Source of the DNA: Arsukibacterium sp.
GTDB lineage: Bacteria > Pseudomonadota > Gammaproteobacteria > Enterobacterales > Alteromonadaceae
Reading direction: 5' to 3'
Assembly: GCF_018402695.1 (NCBI RefSeq)
Contig: NZ_JAGYIM010000010.1
Span: forward strand, 1 to 64,000
DNA length: 64,000 nt
The notes beneath the pieces were generated by a model. That model was not told the origin of the DNA. It did no database searches and saw nothing but the letters and a program-made list of their open reading frames with translations. Within the stretch, counting starts at the first letter, position 1. Each line of letters opens with the position of its first letter. A program made the translations under genes and the position numbers. Positions 38,356 to 48,530 of this stretch are shown here, in pieces.

Positions 38356-39321
38356 TTAACTGACTTCTTCCCCGGCGGCCTGGCGATCAGCATGGTAGCT
38401 GGAGCGGACAAAAGGACCACAAGCAGCGTGTTTAAAGCCGATGCTATTGGCAAAATGTTTAATCTCATCAAATTCAGCTGGTGGCATATAGCGCTTAACC
38501 GGTAAGTGGTGTTTGCTGGGTTGCAGATACTGGCCCACGGTTAACATATCGACATCATGCTCACGTAAATCTTGTAATACCTGCAGCAGCTCGTCGGTGG
38601 TCTCACCTAAGCCAACCATCAGGCCTGACTTGGTAGACACCTCTGGATGCGCCTGCTTAAAGCGCTTAAGTAAGGTGAGGGACCACTTATAGTCAGCGCC
38701 AGGCCGGGCCAGTTTGTACAGGCGAGGCGCGGTTTCTAGGTTGTGGTTAAACACATCTGGCGGGCTTTTACTAAGAATTTCCAGCGCGACATCCATCCGG
38801 CCACGGAAATCCGGCACTAATACCTCAATTTTAATATCCGGGCTGTATTTGCGGATGGCAGTAATGCAGTCGGCAAAGTGCTGGGCACCGCCGTCACGTA
38901 AGTCGTCACGATCAACCGAAGTAATAACAACATACTTTAATTTCATGTCACGAATGGTTAGTGCCAGCTTTTCAGGCTCTTCGGCACTGGGTGGCAGCGG
39001 CCGGCCGTGGGCCACATCACAAAACGGGCAACGACGGGTGCAGATAGCACCGAGGATCATAAAGGTTGCCGTGCCGTGATTAAAACATTCCGGCAGGTTA
39101 GGGCAGGCGGCTTCCTCGCACACAGAATGCAGGCCATGTTTGCGCATGGCGCCTTTAATCTGGTCGATCCGCTCGGTCGTTTTTGGCAGTTTTATTTTTA
39201 GCCAGGACGGCTTACGTAGCATTTCATCCGGTTCGGTTGGTAATACCTTAACCGGAATTAACGCCATTTTATCAGCGTCACGTAATTTAACACCTGGTTC
39301 CATACGCGCTGTTTTAGTCAT
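38356..39321 (-). CDS. lipA: lipoyl synthase
   Basis: A 321-residue radical-SAM enzyme inserting two sulfurs into protein-bound octanoyl groups to make lipoate. The SAM cluster is CTRRCPFC (near 92-99). The sacrificial auxiliary cluster ligands are in the N-terminal C-x4-C-x5-C pattern [12 protein letters not shown] (about 67-78). The C-terminal RSSYH motif is present. The start [25 protein letters not shown] is like E. coli (shown only in part there). It overlaps the lipB 3' end by 8 bp and shares its pathway. Confidence 0.97.
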   Translation of the reverse strand: MTKTARMEPGVKLRDADKMALIPVKVLPTEPDEMLRKPSWLKIKLPKTTERIDQIKGAMRKHGLHSVCEEAACPNLPECFNHGTATFMILGAICTRRCPFCDVAHGRPLPPSAEEPEKLALTIRDMKLKYVVITSVDRDDLRDGGAQHFADCITAIRKYSPDIKIEVLVPDFRGRMDVALEILSKSPPDVFNHNLETAPRLYKLARPGADYKWSLTLLKRFKQAHPEVSTKSGLMVGLGETTDELLQVLQDLREHDVDMLTVGQYLQPSKHHLPVKRYMPPAEFDEIKHFANSIGFKHAACGPFVRSSYHADRQAAGEEVS

Positions 39322-39976
39322 TTTGCCACTCTAACCCTGTTTTAAAACTCAGTTCTGATACGGCCAGTAGCCGCTTAAAAATGTTGCTGATTTCGGTTTT
39401 GGCCTGGCTTACTGTCAGCGGGCCACCATAATCTTTACTCTGGATCATTTGCATGCCGGCATAGCCGCAGGGATTAATCCGCTGAAACGGGCTGAGGTCC
39501 ATGTCGACATTCAGGGCCAGGCCATGAAAAGTGCAGCCTTTTCGCACCCGTAAGCCCAGTGAGGCTATTTTTTTACCGTCAATATATACGCCGGGTGCAT
39601 CTGGTCGGGCATTGGCAATGGCGCCATATTGGGCCAGCAATTTAATTAGTACCTGCTCAAGCAAGGTAACCAGCTCGCGAACTCCCAGCTTACGCCGCTT
39701 GATATCCAGTAACACATACACCACTAGTTGGCCCGGACCATGGTAGGTAACCTGGCCGCCACGGTCTACCTTTACTACTGGAATATCACCGGGCAACAAC
39801 AGGTGCTCTGCTTTACCGGCCTGGCCCTGGGTAAATACTGCAGGGTGCTCAAGTAGCCATAACTCGTCGGCTGTGTGCTCATCACGCTGGTCGGTAAAAC
39901 GCTGCATAGCATGCCATACCTGCGTATAGTCCTGGCTGCCTAAATCACGGATCACAAGTTGCTGGCTGAGGCTCAC
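39314..39976 (-). CDS. lipB: lipoyl(octanoyl) transferase
   Basis: A 220-residue enzyme moving octanoate from acyl-carrier protein to lipoyl domains. Motifs are [16 protein letters not shown] (about 72-87), [11 protein letters not shown] with the conserved Lys near 137, and [10 protein letters not shown] with the catalytic Cys near 167. It precedes lipA and follows ybeD, which is the E. coli order. Confidence 0.96.
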   Translation of the reverse strand: MSLSQQLVIRDLGSQDYTQVWHAMQRFTDQRDEHTADELWLLEHPAVFTQGQAGKAEHLLLPGDIPVVKVDRGGQVTYHGPGQLVVYVLLDIKRRKLGVRELVTLLEQVLIKLLAQYGAIANARPDAPGVYIDGKKIASLGLRVRKGCTFHGLALNVDMDLSPFQRINPCGYAGMQMIQSKDYGGPLTVSQAKTEISNIFKRLLAVSELSFKTGLEWQND

Positions 39977-40041
39977 GGTTTACTCCGCTGAAAAACTGGC
40001 TGCATTATAGCGATTTGTGCGGCTATTGCGAGTTCAGCACA

Positions 40042-40323
40042 TTAAAGTACGTAGCGGACCAGTTCAATTTTGCCAAGCTCTGTATACAGTAATTCAATGT
40101 GGTCTTTACTGGTCACCGTTACTTTTACCGACACTGAATGGTAATTACCTTTGGCACTTGGTTTGACACTGGGGCTGTAGTCTGTGGCGTCAGTATGGCG
40201 ACATATCACGCTCATCACTGCGTCTACCAGTTCAGGCTCTGCCAGACCAAGCACTTTAAAATTAAACTGGCAAGGGAACTCCAGGTACTGATCAAATTTG
40301 GTGTCTTTTACTTCATTAGCCAT
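40042..40323 (-). CDS. ybeD: DUF493 family protein YbeD
   Basis: A 93-residue protein with an ACT-like (ferredoxin-like) fold, conserved between dacA and lipB. The segment [18 protein letters not shown] matches the family, and the protein ends in [14 protein letters not shown]. Its function is not established; its steady position suggests a link to lipoate or cell-wall metabolism. ATG 40323 is chosen because the product then matches E. coli YbeD (87 aa); a longer in-frame start would run into the dacA terminator. Confidence 0.93.
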   Translation of the reverse strand: MANEVKDTKFDQYLEFPCQFNFKVLGLAEPELVDAVMSVICRHTDATDYSPSVKPSAKGNYHSVSVKVTVTSKDHIELLYTELGKIELVRYVL

Positions 40324-40397
40324 ACGCTTACTCTCATTAACGCAACTGCCGTTTGCCACTCGCCCGGCTGCCAGCTGAAATCGGCCGCCATTGTAAC

Positions 40398-40421
40398 AAA
40401 AAATCCCGGCAGCTGCCGGGA
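40398..40421 (-). terminator. dacA terminator
   Basis: An 18-bp perfect palindrome TCCCGGCAGCTGCCGGGA (40404-40421) is followed on the minus strand by TTTTTT. It separates dacA from ybeD. Confidence 0.9.
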
Positions 40422-40445
40422 CTTGTTGGACTGGCATTGACCTGT

Positions 40446-41609
40446 TTATTCAAACTGCATTTTTACGTAATCAATCATCCGACTGAAAAAGCCGCCGCGG
40501 CCGACATCTTCCAGTGCAACCAAAGGATACTCAGCAATATCTTGATCTTCCAGTTTTAAGTAGATAGTGCCAACAACCTGTCCCTTGTTGATGGGGGCAA
40601 TCAATTGCTGATTCAAGCTGACATCAGCTTGCAGATTGCGACGCTGGCCGCGGGCAATGGTGATCGGTGTGCTTTGTAGTAACCCAAGTTTAATTTGCTC
40701 TTTATCACCCTGCCAAATCCGTTGTTCGGCAAATTGCTCACCACTTTGATAAGGTGAAAAGGTTTCAAAGAACCGGAAACCGTAACTTAGTAATTTTTTA
40801 TTCTCATTGGCGCGGGCACGCTCGCTGTCAGCACCCATTACAACCGACACCAGACGCATACCATCGCGGGTGGCGGAGGTAATTAAACTATAACCGGCTT
40901 CACTGGTGTGGCCGGTTTTAATGCCGTCAACTTCCAGGCTGCGATCCCACAATAATGAATTACGGTTGTACTGGCGGATATTATTGTAAGTGAATTCTTT
41001 TTCAGCATAAATGGCGTACTCTTCCGGTACATCTCTGATCATGGCTACCGAGAGCTTTGCCATATCTCTGGGGGTAGTGTATTGCTCTGCAACCGGTAAA
41101 CCGTGGCTGTTACCGAAACGGGTGTTATGCATGCCAAGCCGTTCAGCGTGGGCATTCATCAGGTCGACAAAGGCGCTTTCACTGCCGGCAATATGTTCGG
41201 CCATCGCCACACAGGCATCATTGCCTGACTGAATAATGATACCTTTATTTAAGTCAGCGACGGTTACCTGAGTGCCAACCTCGATAAACATCAGGGATGA
41301 ACCCGGGAAATTCTTGGCCCAGGCCTTTTCACTGATAGTGACCTTGTCATCCAGGCTGATATTGCCGTTCTTCAGCTCGGTACCGATAACGTAACTGGTC
41401 ATCATCTTGGTCAGGCTGGCTGGCGACAGTGACATATCGGCATTTTCTTCAGACAACACCTTGCCGGTATCGAAATCTATTAAGATATGGCCTTTTGCAG
41501 CAACACTGGGTGCCTGCGGAACCACCACCTGGGCCTGACTGATACTGCTGAAACAAAAACTACTGATGGCAACAATGCCGGAAGTGATGATGCGTCTATA
41601 ACTATTCAT
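40446..41609 (-). CDS. dacA: D-alanyl-D-alanine carboxypeptidase (PBP5 type)
   Basis: A 387-residue penicillin-binding protein that trims the terminal D-Ala of peptidoglycan stem peptides in the periplasm. A signal peptide ends near SISQAQ. The active-site triad is SLTK (SxxK), SGND (SxN) and KTGH. The C-terminal beta domain and a short amphipathic tail ([14 protein letters not shown]) anchor it to the inner membrane. ATG 41609 is preferred over an in-frame start 63 bp upstream because it opens with a normal signal peptide. rlpA lies 109 bp upstream. Confidence 0.94.
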   Translation of the reverse strand: MNSYRRIITSGIVAISSFCFSSISQAQVVVPQAPSVAAKGHILIDFDTGKVLSEENADMSLSPASLTKMMTSYVIGTELKNGNISLDDKVTISEKAWAKNFPGSSLMFIEVGTQVTVADLNKGIIIQSGNDACVAMAEHIAGSESAFVDLMNAHAERLGMHNTRFGNSHGLPVAEQYTTPRDMAKLSVAMIRDVPEEYAIYAEKEFTYNNIRQYNRNSLLWDRSLEVDGIKTGHTSEAGYSLITSATRDGMRLVSVVMGADSERARANENKKLLSYGFRFFETFSPYQSGEQFAEQRIWQGDKEQIKLGLLQSTPITIARGQRRNLQADVSLNQQLIAPINKGQVVGTIYLKLEDQDIAEYPLVALEDVGRGGFFSRMIDYVKMQFE

Positions 41610-41696
41610 GAGACCCGTTCTTTTATTATTGGAAATAGTGAAAGTAAAATTTAATGTCAAACATTTGCTCATTACTGCCTTAGTTTAACGGCACCC

Positions 41697-41727
41697 TTTG
41701 TTTAACTGCACTGTTTGTTTAACTGCA
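41697..41727. repeat. 14-bp tandem direct repeat at the rlpA 3' end
   Basis: TTTGTTTAACTGCA occurs twice (41697-41710 and 41714-41727) with CTG between. The repeat spans the rlpA stop codon, which suggests a small slippage duplication. Confidence 0.7.
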
Positions 41728-42531
41728 TAGGGCACTGTCAAAAAAATAGGCACCGGGGTATTGATTGGCTTTTAATTTAGCCAGCCAGCTCCGGGCTTGC
41801 CGCTTGTCTTTACTCGGACCCACTAGTAAGCGGAAAATTCCATCTGCCGCCTGAATCTGGGTTGGTACAGCCAGTTTCCTGGCAACTTCAGCACTTAACT
41901 GGTTTAGCTTATCATTATCTGTACTGGCAAAGATCTGAATATAACACTGTTGGTTAGTACTGGCTAAGTCTTGCGCCAGCATAGCCGGAGATTTTATAAG
42001 CTCTAACTGAACTCTGGCTGTACCCTGCTGCAACATCCCTATTTTACTGGCGGCCGAGTAAGACAAGTCAATTATCCGGTCGCGATGAAAAGGACCACGG
42101 TCATTGACCCGGACTATCGCGCTCTGGCCATTGTCAAGATTAGTGACTTTAACATAGGAAGGAAGAGGCAGCGTTTTATGGGCGGCTGTCATGGCAAACA
42201 TATTGTAAGTTTCGCCATTCGATGTCAGGTGACCGTGAAACTTACTGCCATACCAGGACGCAATACCTGTTTCCTGAAAGGTGGTTATATCCGCTATTGG
42301 TGAATAGTGCTGACCAAATACCTGATAGGGCCGGTTACCACCACGACTTAGCGGCTCAGCTTTGGGGGCGGGGTCGGTCATTTCCAGTAAGGTAGGCAAA
42401 CGTGTCGGGATACTATCCTGTTGTTGCTGATAACGACCGGCATTTGGTGAGACGGGTTGTGACGGCGAACTGCAACCTGTCAGGATCATCAGCGTCACTG
42501 ATACTATTGAACAATAATAAAGTCTAAACAT
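41719..42531 (-). CDS. rlpA: septal ring lytic transglycosylase / lipoprotein RlpA
   Basis: A 270-residue lipoprotein (lipobox LTGC, Cys near 20). A double-psi beta-barrel domain at about 85-175 contains [12 protein letters not shown], the TSNGE catalytic region and VNDRGPF. A C-terminal SPOR domain (about 190-268) binds denuded glycan at division sites. RlpA cleaves naked glycan in Pseudomonas; in E. coli the activity has not been shown. It overlaps rodA by 8 bp. Confidence 0.94.
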   Translation of the reverse strand: MFRLYYCSIVSVTLMILTGCSSPSQPVSPNAGRYQQQQDSIPTRLPTLLEMTDPAPKAEPLSRGGNRPYQVFGQHYSPIADITTFQETGIASWYGSKFHGHLTSNGETYNMFAMTAAHKTLPLPSYVKVTNLDNGQSAIVRVNDRGPFHRDRIIDLSYSAASKIGMLQQGTARVQLELIKSPAMLAQDLASTNQQCYIQIFASTDNDKLNQLSAEVARKLAVPTQIQAADGIFRLLVGPSKDKRQARSWLAKLKANQYPGAYFFDSALCS

Positions 42532-43645
42532 TCGCTAACATCCGTTTATGGGTACTTACCGACATTAACACACCAAATGCAGCCATCAGGGTCACCATAG
42601 AGGTGCCGCCATAACTGACTAATGGCAAGGGTACGCCGACCACAGGCAATAACCCTGAAACCATGCCAATATTAACAAAAACATAAACAAAAAACGTCAG
42701 GGTAAAGCTGGCCGCCACCAGTTTGCTGAAATTATCCTGCGCTTTGCTGGCGATAATTAAACCCCGGCCAATGATAAATAAATAAATCGCCAACAACAAA
42801 ATCACGCCAATCAGGCCAAATTCTTCACTTAGTACTGAAAAAATAAAGTCAGTGTGGCGCTCGGGTAAAAACTCCAGTTGTGATTGGGTTCCTTGTAACC
42901 AGCCTTTGCCATCAACACCGCCAGAGCCAATAGCAATTTTTGACTGGATGATATGATAGCCCGAGCCCAGGGGGTCTGTTTCCGGATTTAAAAATGTCAG
43001 CACCCGTTGTCGCTGATAATCATGCATTAAAAAATACCACATGACCGGCGCAAACGCTGATACCAGCACGGCAATAAAGCTTATCAGCCGCCAGCTCATG
43101 CCAGCCATAAACAACACAAATACGCCGGACATCGCGATTAACAACGAGGTGCCTAAATCTGGTTGCTTGGCAATCAGCAGGGTCGGAATGGCACACATTA
43201 GAAAACCAATAAATAAGTGCCATACGCGGGGGGGCAGATTATGGGAGGCAATAAACCAGGCCACGGCCATCGGTACGGCCAATTTCATAATTTCTGACGG
43301 CTGGAATTTCATAAAACCTAAATCGAGCCAGCGCTGGGCGCCTTTGCCAACATAACCAAATAACAGGACAGCGACCAGCATCAATAAGCCAACACTAAAC
43401 AGGGCAACCGCCCAGCGCCGGATGGTTTGCGGGCTTAGCTGGGCTACGCCTACCATAACGGCTAAGGCAATCCCCAACCGGATTACCTGCGCTTTCATCA
43501 TCGTCTCGCTCTGGCCGGTTGCACTGTATAAAATCACCAGACCGAAGGCCAGCAATGCCAGCAGACCCAATAGCAGTGGCAGGTCAATATGAAAAGCAGC
43601 AAATTTGCCGCTACGCTGCGCCGGGTCGACCATAGTGCTACTCAT
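42524..43645 (-). CDS. rodA: rod-shape-determining peptidoglycan glycosyltransferase RodA
   Basis: A 373-residue SEDS-family polymerase with about ten membrane helices. It polymerises lipid II with PBP2 in the elongasome. Conserved stretches are [30 protein letters not shown] and [14 protein letters not shown]. Length matches E. coli RodA (370 aa). It overlaps mrdA and rlpA by 8 bp each, a tight operon. Confidence 0.96.
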   Translation of the reverse strand: MSSTMVDPAQRSGKFAAFHIDLPLLLGLLALLAFGLVILYSATGQSETMMKAQVIRLGIALAVMVGVAQLSPQTIRRWAVALFSVGLLMLVAVLLFGYVGKGAQRWLDLGFMKFQPSEIMKLAVPMAVAWFIASHNLPPRVWHLFIGFLMCAIPTLLIAKQPDLGTSLLIAMSGVFVLFMAGMSWRLISFIAVLVSAFAPVMWYFLMHDYQRQRVLTFLNPETDPLGSGYHIIQSKIAIGSGGVDGKGWLQGTQSQLEFLPERHTDFIFSVLSEEFGLIGVILLLAIYLFIIGRGLIIASKAQDNFSKLVAASFTLTFFVYVFVNIGMVSGLLPVVGVPLPLVSYGGTSMVTLMAAFGVLMSVSTHKRMLANV

Positions 43646-45506
43646 TGCTATTTACTCCGGCTGAAAAATAATAATCCAGCAGCTGACGGCCAATCGGTGC
43701 GCCGACACTGCCGCCGCCGCCGGTATTTTCAACGGCAATTGCAAATACCACAGTTGGGTTGTCTGCCGGTGCATAGCCAATGTACATGGCATTGTCGCGA
43801 TGTTGCTCTGCCAGGGCATCGGCATTGTATTTTGCATCCTGAGCAATAGCGACAACCTGGGCGGTGCCCGTTTTGCCAGCAGAGCTGTACAGGGCTTTTT
43901 TAAAAGCCGGATGGGCGGTTCCTTTCAGCGTTGCTACGGTGCGCACCATCGTGTCTGCCACGACCTCCCAGTTCTTTTCGTCAATAACATTAACAGCGGG
44001 ACGAAGCCCGGGGTCGACTAACTCGCTACTGTCGGCAGAACTCAGCTCAGCGGCCATATGGGGGGTTGGCATCATGCCTTTATTGACGATAACAGCCGTT
44101 GATAAAGCCAGCTGCACAGGCGTGGCGGTCCAGAAGCTCTGCCCAATACTCAGTGGTACCGTATCACCCGGGTACCAGGGTTGATTAAAGCGGGCCCGCT
44201 TCCAGCCGCGTGACGGCATATTGGCACTGGCTTCTTCATGAATGTCGATGCCGGTGCGCTCACCAAACCCAAACTGGCGCATATAGTCCGAGATCCGATC
44301 AATGCCGAGTTTTATCCCCAGATCATAGAAATAAATATCGCAACTTTCGGCCACCGCACTGTAAACATCAACCCAGCCATGGCCACCGCGTTTCCAGTCC
44401 CGAAAACGATGGTCACTGTTTGGCAAGGTAAAGTAGCCCGGATCCCAGACTTTAGTATCGGGTTGCACGGTATCAGTTTCCAGCCCGAGCAGCGCCAGGT
44501 GGGGTTTGATGGTCGAAGCAGGAGGATAGATACCCTGGGTAGCCCGATTGATCAGTGGCCTGTCTGGTGAGTGTAACAATGCATTGTAGTTACTGCTGCT
44601 GATGCCATGGACAAATAAATTCGGGTCATAGCTCGGGTTAGAATAAAATGCCAGCACAGCACCGTCGCGAGGGTCCATTGCGACGATAGCGCCGCGGCTT
44701 TGATTGAGGGTTTGCTGTGCCGTAAGCTGCAGGCCAACATCCAGGCTCAGCCGGATGTTTTTGCCTGAGCGGGCGGGTACTGAGCGCAATACCCGGATAA
44801 CCCGGCCCCGGTTATTTACTTCCACTTCCTGAAAGCCCATAGTGCCGTGCAGCTGTTCTTCGTAATAGCGCTCCAGTCCCAGCTTGCCTATTTCGCGACT
44901 GGCAGCATAATTTGCCAACCGGCCTTGTTCATCCAGCCGGCGCAAATCATCAGTATTAATTTTGCCAATGTAACCCAGCGCATGAGTAAATAAATCGCCA
45001 AAAGGATAATGCCGGCTTAAGCGGGCCTCTACGGTGACGCCGGGAAAGCGGTGCAAATTTACCGAGATAACTGCAACTTCCTGCTCGTCTAACCGCTCTT
45101 TCAGGGCGATGGAGTTAAAGCGTCGTTGCTGCCTGACTTGTTGCAGAAAATCCTGTTGCTGCTCAGCGGATATCGCAATTAACTGAGCCAGTCTGCGCAG
45201 CGTCGTCTCGATATCATCAATTTGTTCGGGTACCAGTTCCAGCGAAAATACCGGCCGGTTTTCAGCCAGTAAAATACCGTTGCGATCGCTGATTAAACCG
45301 CGGTTAGGCGCCAACGGCAGCACTTTTATCCGGTTACCTTCAGAGCGGATCTGATAATCCTGATGCGAGCGTACCTGCAGGTTGTACATATTAAGCAATA
45401 TCACGCTGAACAAGCCGCAGACTACCAGCATCGCAACCACCGCTCTGCTGTTAAACAGGCGGGTTTCGGCGGCAATGTCCTGCATGGCAACGCGTTTTTT
45501 CAGCAT
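43638..45506 (-). CDS. mrdA: penicillin-binding protein 2 (transpeptidase)
   Basis: A 622-residue class B PBP that cross-links peptidoglycan made by RodA during elongation. One N-terminal membrane helix (about 22-42) is followed by a pedestal domain and the transpeptidase domain with STIK (SxxK) near 327, SCD (SxN position) near 382 and KTGT near 544. The start is at ATG 45506, 2 bp after rlmH. The Pro- and Gly-rich C-terminus ends shortly after the last motif. Confidence 0.96.
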   Translation of the reverse strand: MLKKRVAMQDIAAETRLFNSRAVVAMLVVCGLFSVILLNMYNLQVRSHQDYQIRSEGNRIKVLPLAPNRGLISDRNGILLAENRPVFSLELVPEQIDDIETTLRRLAQLIAISAEQQQDFLQQVRQQRRFNSIALKERLDEQEVAVISVNLHRFPGVTVEARLSRHYPFGDLFTHALGYIGKINTDDLRRLDEQGRLANYAASREIGKLGLERYYEEQLHGTMGFQEVEVNNRGRVIRVLRSVPARSGKNIRLSLDVGLQLTAQQTLNQSRGAIVAMDPRDGAVLAFYSNPSYDPNLFVHGISSSNYNALLHSPDRPLINRATQGIYPPASTIKPHLALLGLETDTVQPDTKVWDPGYFTLPNSDHRFRDWKRGGHGWVDVYSAVAESCDIYFYDLGIKLGIDRISDYMRQFGFGERTGIDIHEEASANMPSRGWKRARFNQPWYPGDTVPLSIGQSFWTATPVQLALSTAVIVNKGMMPTPHMAAELSSADSSELVDPGLRPAVNVIDEKNWEVVADTMVRTVATLKGTAHPAFKKALYSSAGKTGTAQVVAIAQDAKYNADALAEQHRDNAMYIGYAPADNPTVVFAIAVENTGGGGSVGAPIGRQLLDYYFSAGVNSNE

Positions 45507-45508
45507 AA

Positions 45509-45979
45509 CTACTCGCGATGATAAGGGTGATTAGTACTGATACTCCAGGCGCGGTACAGTGCTTCTGCCAGTACCACCCGCACCATGGGGTGAGGCAGGG
45601 TCAGGGCGGACAAAGACCACTTCGCTTCGCTGGCGGCAATGCATGCTGGTGACAGCCCTTCCGGCCCACCAATCAGTAAGGCAACATCGCGGCCATCTTG
45701 CTGCCACTGCTCCAGCCGCTGGGCCAGTTGCGGGCTGCTCCAGTTGTCGCCGGTGACTTCCAGGGTGACAATCCGGCTGCCTTTACTCACTGCTGCCAGC
45801 ATTTTTTCACCTTCGAGCTCAAGGATCCGCTTGATATCAGCATTCTTACCGCGTTTTCCTGCCGGAATTTCTATTAACTCCAGTGGCATGTCGCGGCCGA
45901 AGCGTCTGGCATACTCATTAAAGCCGGTTTGCACCCAATCGGGCATCCTGGTACCCACAGCGATCAGACTAAGCTTCAT
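45509..45979 (-). CDS. rlmH: 23S rRNA pseudouridine-1915 N3-methyltransferase RlmH
   Basis: A 156-residue SPOUT methyltransferase modifying pseudouridine 1915 in helix 69. The knotted SAM site is visible as [10 protein letters not shown] (about 103-112), and the C-terminus ends in the expected HPYHRE. Length equals E. coli (155 aa). rsfS lies 6 bp upstream. Confidence 0.96.
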   Translation of the reverse strand: MKLSLIAVGTRMPDWVQTGFNEYARRFGRDMPLELIEIPAGKRGKNADIKRILELEGEKMLAAVSKGSRIVTLEVTGDNWSSPQLAQRLEQWQQDGRDVALLIGGPEGLSPACIAASEAKWSLSALTLPHPMVRVVLAEALYRAWSISTNHPYHRE

Positions 45980-45985
45980 ACCGGA

Positions 45986-46306
45986 TCAGGCACTCCAGAG
46001 TTTTTCCAGTTGATAAAAGTTACGGGTTTCATCCAGCATCACATGCACGACTACCGAATCTAAATCGAGCAGTACCCACTCACCGCTGCTTTCGCCTTCG
46101 ATGCCCAGAGGCTGGACACCGGCTTTTTTACATTCGGCCGCTAAGTAGCCCGCTACCGACTTGGCATGGCGGGTAGACGTACCCGAGCAGACCACCATAA
46201 ATTCAGTTACGCTTGATTTGCCGCGGACATCTAAAGTTACGATATCACGGCCTTTCATATCATCAATTTTGTCTGTGACAAAGGCGACCAATTCGTTCGT
46301 TTGCAC
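45986..46306 (-). CDS. rsfS: ribosomal silencing factor RsfS
   Basis: A 106-residue protein that binds L14 and blocks subunit joining in slow growth. Conserved segments are DIVTLDVRGKSSVTEFMVVCSGTS (in parts) and GEWVLLDLDSVVVHVM. A GAGGAAA site precedes the ATG. It sits between nadD and rlmH, the normal order. Confidence 0.95.
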   Translation of the reverse strand: MQTNELVAFVTDKIDDMKGRDIVTLDVRGKSSVTEFMVVCSGTSTRHAKSVAGYLAAECKKAGVQPLGIEGESSGEWVLLDLDSVVVHVMLDETRNFYQLEKLWSA

Positions 46307-46369
46307 CTATTTTCCTCAATACTCACTAAAAGCGGCTATTTTACCACAGTTTTTCCACGGTTATAGCGC

Positions 46370-47020
46370 TTAGCTCTGATAGAGTCGATGTTGCTGAATA
46401 TAGTTCAGTACTTGCGGCGCAAGGTCACTGATATTTTTCTTCTTTTCGGCAAGTGCTGCCCGGATGGCGGTGGCGCTGGGCGTAAATTCTGGATTGTTCA
46501 GCTCAATAATGCTGCCACAATCCCGCTGCTGCAGCACCGATATAGCCGCGCCAAATTCTGCCAGCAACGCCGGAGCATCGCCAGCCTGGTGATGGTATCC
46601 CGGCCGCTGGCAGACAATCAGGTGACACAGGTTGAGGATTTGGCGCCAGTGATGCCATTGCTTAAAATAGCAAAGTGAATCCATGCCGATAATAAATGCC
46701 AGGGTTGTTGCCGGCATGCGTTGTTTTAACAGCGCCAGACTGTCGGCAGTAAAAGAGGGGTTGTCGCGGTTAAGTTCCAGTGGCTGCAATTGCATTTTGG
46801 GTTCGTCAGCTATCGCCAGTTCAACCATTTTCGCTCGCTGCCGGGCATTAACCCCGGGACTGGCGCGGTGTGGCGGTATATGGCAGGGCATAAGTTGGAG
46901 CTGATCCAGCCGGCAATGCTCCAGCACATAGCGGCCACAGGCCAGGTGCCCCTGATGAATGGGGTCAAAGGTGCCGCCGAAAATGCCAATCAGCGGCCTG
47001 GCAGCAGCTGAGTTAATCAT
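46370..47020 (-). CDS. nadD: nicotinate-nucleotide adenylyltransferase
   Basis: A 216-residue enzyme adenylating nicotinate mononucleotide in NAD synthesis. The nucleotidyltransferase motif GGTFDPIHQGHL (HxGH) is near residues 14-25, and the ISSTxxR-type element appears as FTPSATAIRAAL near 179. ATG 47020 is used; a GTG 3 bp earlier is also possible. It overlaps the holA 3' end by 8 bp. Confidence 0.95.
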   Translation of the reverse strand: MINSAAARPLIGIFGGTFDPIHQGHLACGRYVLEHCRLDQLQLMPCHIPPHRASPGVNARQRAKMVELAIADEPKMQLQPLELNRDNPSFTADSLALLKQRMPATTLAFIIGMDSLCYFKQWHHWRQILNLCHLIVCQRPGYHHQAGDAPALLAEFGAAISVLQQRDCGSIIELNNPEFTPSATAIRAALAEKKKNISDLAPQVLNYIQQHRLYQS

Positions 47021-48056
47021 CACTGTGTTGCTGTAAACTGTAGGTGCGGGGCACAGGTCTGATAAATAAACAGACTAGGTGGCCAAGTGCCGTTGCAATA
47101 TCGGCTAATTTGCCTGCTTTGTAAAGCCGGTCAAATGCCGCCAGCTCCTGTAATAAATAGTGCAGATAACTTAATGATAAACGCTGTAGTGCCTGCTGAT
47201 ACAAGGGCTGGCGTTTTGGCCAGATGGCCAGTTGTTTATAAATCTGACTTAGCGCAATACCTTGTTGCTGACTGTGCTGAAGCTGTTGCAACTGCTGAAT
47301 GTCCCGCTGTAATTGCCAGATTATTATCGCCGGCTCTAAGTCCTGCTGCAACAGCCGCTGTAACCGATGCATAGCCTGTGGGCCCTCGCCGGCAAGAATG
47401 GCATCGCCCAACTGGAATACGGTAAAACTGGAATGATCAGCCAGAAACTCTGCTAACGCCTCAGCATCAACCTGTTGGTCTGGATGGGTTAAGGCCAGTT
47501 TTTCCAGCTCCTGCCGGGCTGCCAGCAAATTGCCGGCACTATGATGTTGTAGCAGATTAAAAGCGTCACCGGTTAACTGCAAATTCAGCTGGCGGGCACG
47601 TTGTTGCAACCATTGCCGGGCCTGACGGTCATCCAGTGGATAAATAGCGAGCTGCACCGCTACTTGCTGCAGCTGTTTAAACCAGGCCAGTTTACTGACC
47701 TCAGCAAAACTGCGCTGACCATGTATCACCAGCACAATGTCAGGAGACAGCGCACTGGCAAGTTGTTTTAACTGGTCGCTGGCTGTCGGGGGCAGTTTTT
47801 GGCTGAGTTCCAGTTCTATTAAGCGTTTCTCAGCAAACAGGGACATGGCGCCCAGTTCGTTGTGCAGCTGACTCCAGTCAAACTGGTTATCAACGGCAAA
47901 GCTGAGCCGTTCGTCATAGCCCTGGTCTTTGGCCGCGAGGCGAATGGCATCAATGGCCTCGAGCTTTTGCAACGGCTCTTCGCCAAAAATCAGATAACAT
48001 GCAGCTAACCCTTGCTGAAGCTGGGCAGCCAGCTGGTTAGCATACAGTTTTTGCAT
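47013..48056 (-). CDS. holA: DNA polymerase III subunit delta
   Basis: A 347-residue clamp-loader subunit that opens the beta sliding clamp. The N-terminal start MQKLYANQLAAQLQQGLAACYLIFGEEPL (in part) and the beta-binding RLIELEL region are typical. Many Gln-rich helices make up the rest. Its ATG overlaps the lptE stop (TGATG). Length matches E. coli HolA (343 aa). Confidence 0.94.
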   Translation of the reverse strand: MQKLYANQLAAQLQQGLAACYLIFGEEPLQKLEAIDAIRLAAKDQGYDERLSFAVDNQFDWSQLHNELGAMSLFAEKRLIELELSQKLPPTASDQLKQLASALSPDIVLVIHGQRSFAEVSKLAWFKQLQQVAVQLAIYPLDDRQARQWLQQRARQLNLQLTGDAFNLLQHHSAGNLLAARQELEKLALTHPDQQVDAEALAEFLADHSSFTVFQLGDAILAGEGPQAMHRLQRLLQQDLEPAIIIWQLQRDIQQLQQLQHSQQQGIALSQIYKQLAIWPKRQPLYQQALQRLSLSYLHYLLQELAAFDRLYKAGKLADIATALGHLVCLFIRPVPRTYSLQQHSDD

Positions 48057-48529
48057 CAGTCTAACCGGGCCAGTTGCCGGATAATTCGATTGGCCGCCTG
48101 TTGCCGTAACTCACTGAGTAATAAGTCAAGCTCCCGGGCTTTGGCCAGCGCCTGGTTCGGATCATCCTGATAATCGCGGTATAGTTCAAACTGATTAAAA
48201 GCGGGTTCAGCGCCCGGCATAATTAAATAATAACTGACTTTGTAAATCAGCTCATACTCGGCCACCTGGCCACTGGGAAACAACGACAAGGTCCGTCGTT
48301 CCAACGTGTCACTGACTAACTGAATGGTCGGGGCATCAGACGCCATACTGTCCAGTAAGCGCACACTGTTCTGACTCAGACGTTCATTCAGCAGCTCAGC
48401 CAGTTCAGAATGGGCATCACTTTGCACATAGACTGCCGGAAACTGGCTAAGTGGCAAGTTGCCGCGCAGGTGAAAGCCACAGCTGCCCAGTGCCAGTGTC
48501 AGCACGACGCCTATTGCCACTCTCAACAT
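48056..48529 (-). CDS. lptE: LPS-assembly lipoprotein LptE
   Basis: A 157-residue outer-membrane lipoprotein that plugs the LptD barrel and helps insert lipopolysaccharide. Signal peptide with lipobox LGSC (Cys near 17), followed by the family start GFHLRGNLPL. ATG 48529 is chosen because it opens directly with the signal peptide and lies 1 bp after the leuS stop; TTG 48538 would add three residues. It follows leuS as in E. coli. Confidence 0.94.
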   Translation of the reverse strand: MLRVAIGVVLTLALGSCGFHLRGNLPLSQFPAVYVQSDAHSELAELLNERLSQNSVRLLDSMASDAPTIQLVSDTLERRTLSLFPSGQVAEYELIYKVSYYLIMPGAEPAFNQFELYRDYQDDPNQALAKARELDLLLSELRQQAANRIIRQLARLD

Positions 48530-48530
48530 A

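Noticed and set aside
43638-45506. Large overlapping plus-strand frames inside mrdA (for example 44238-44570)
   Set aside because: They are antisense to a clear PBP2 gene and have no motifs of their own.
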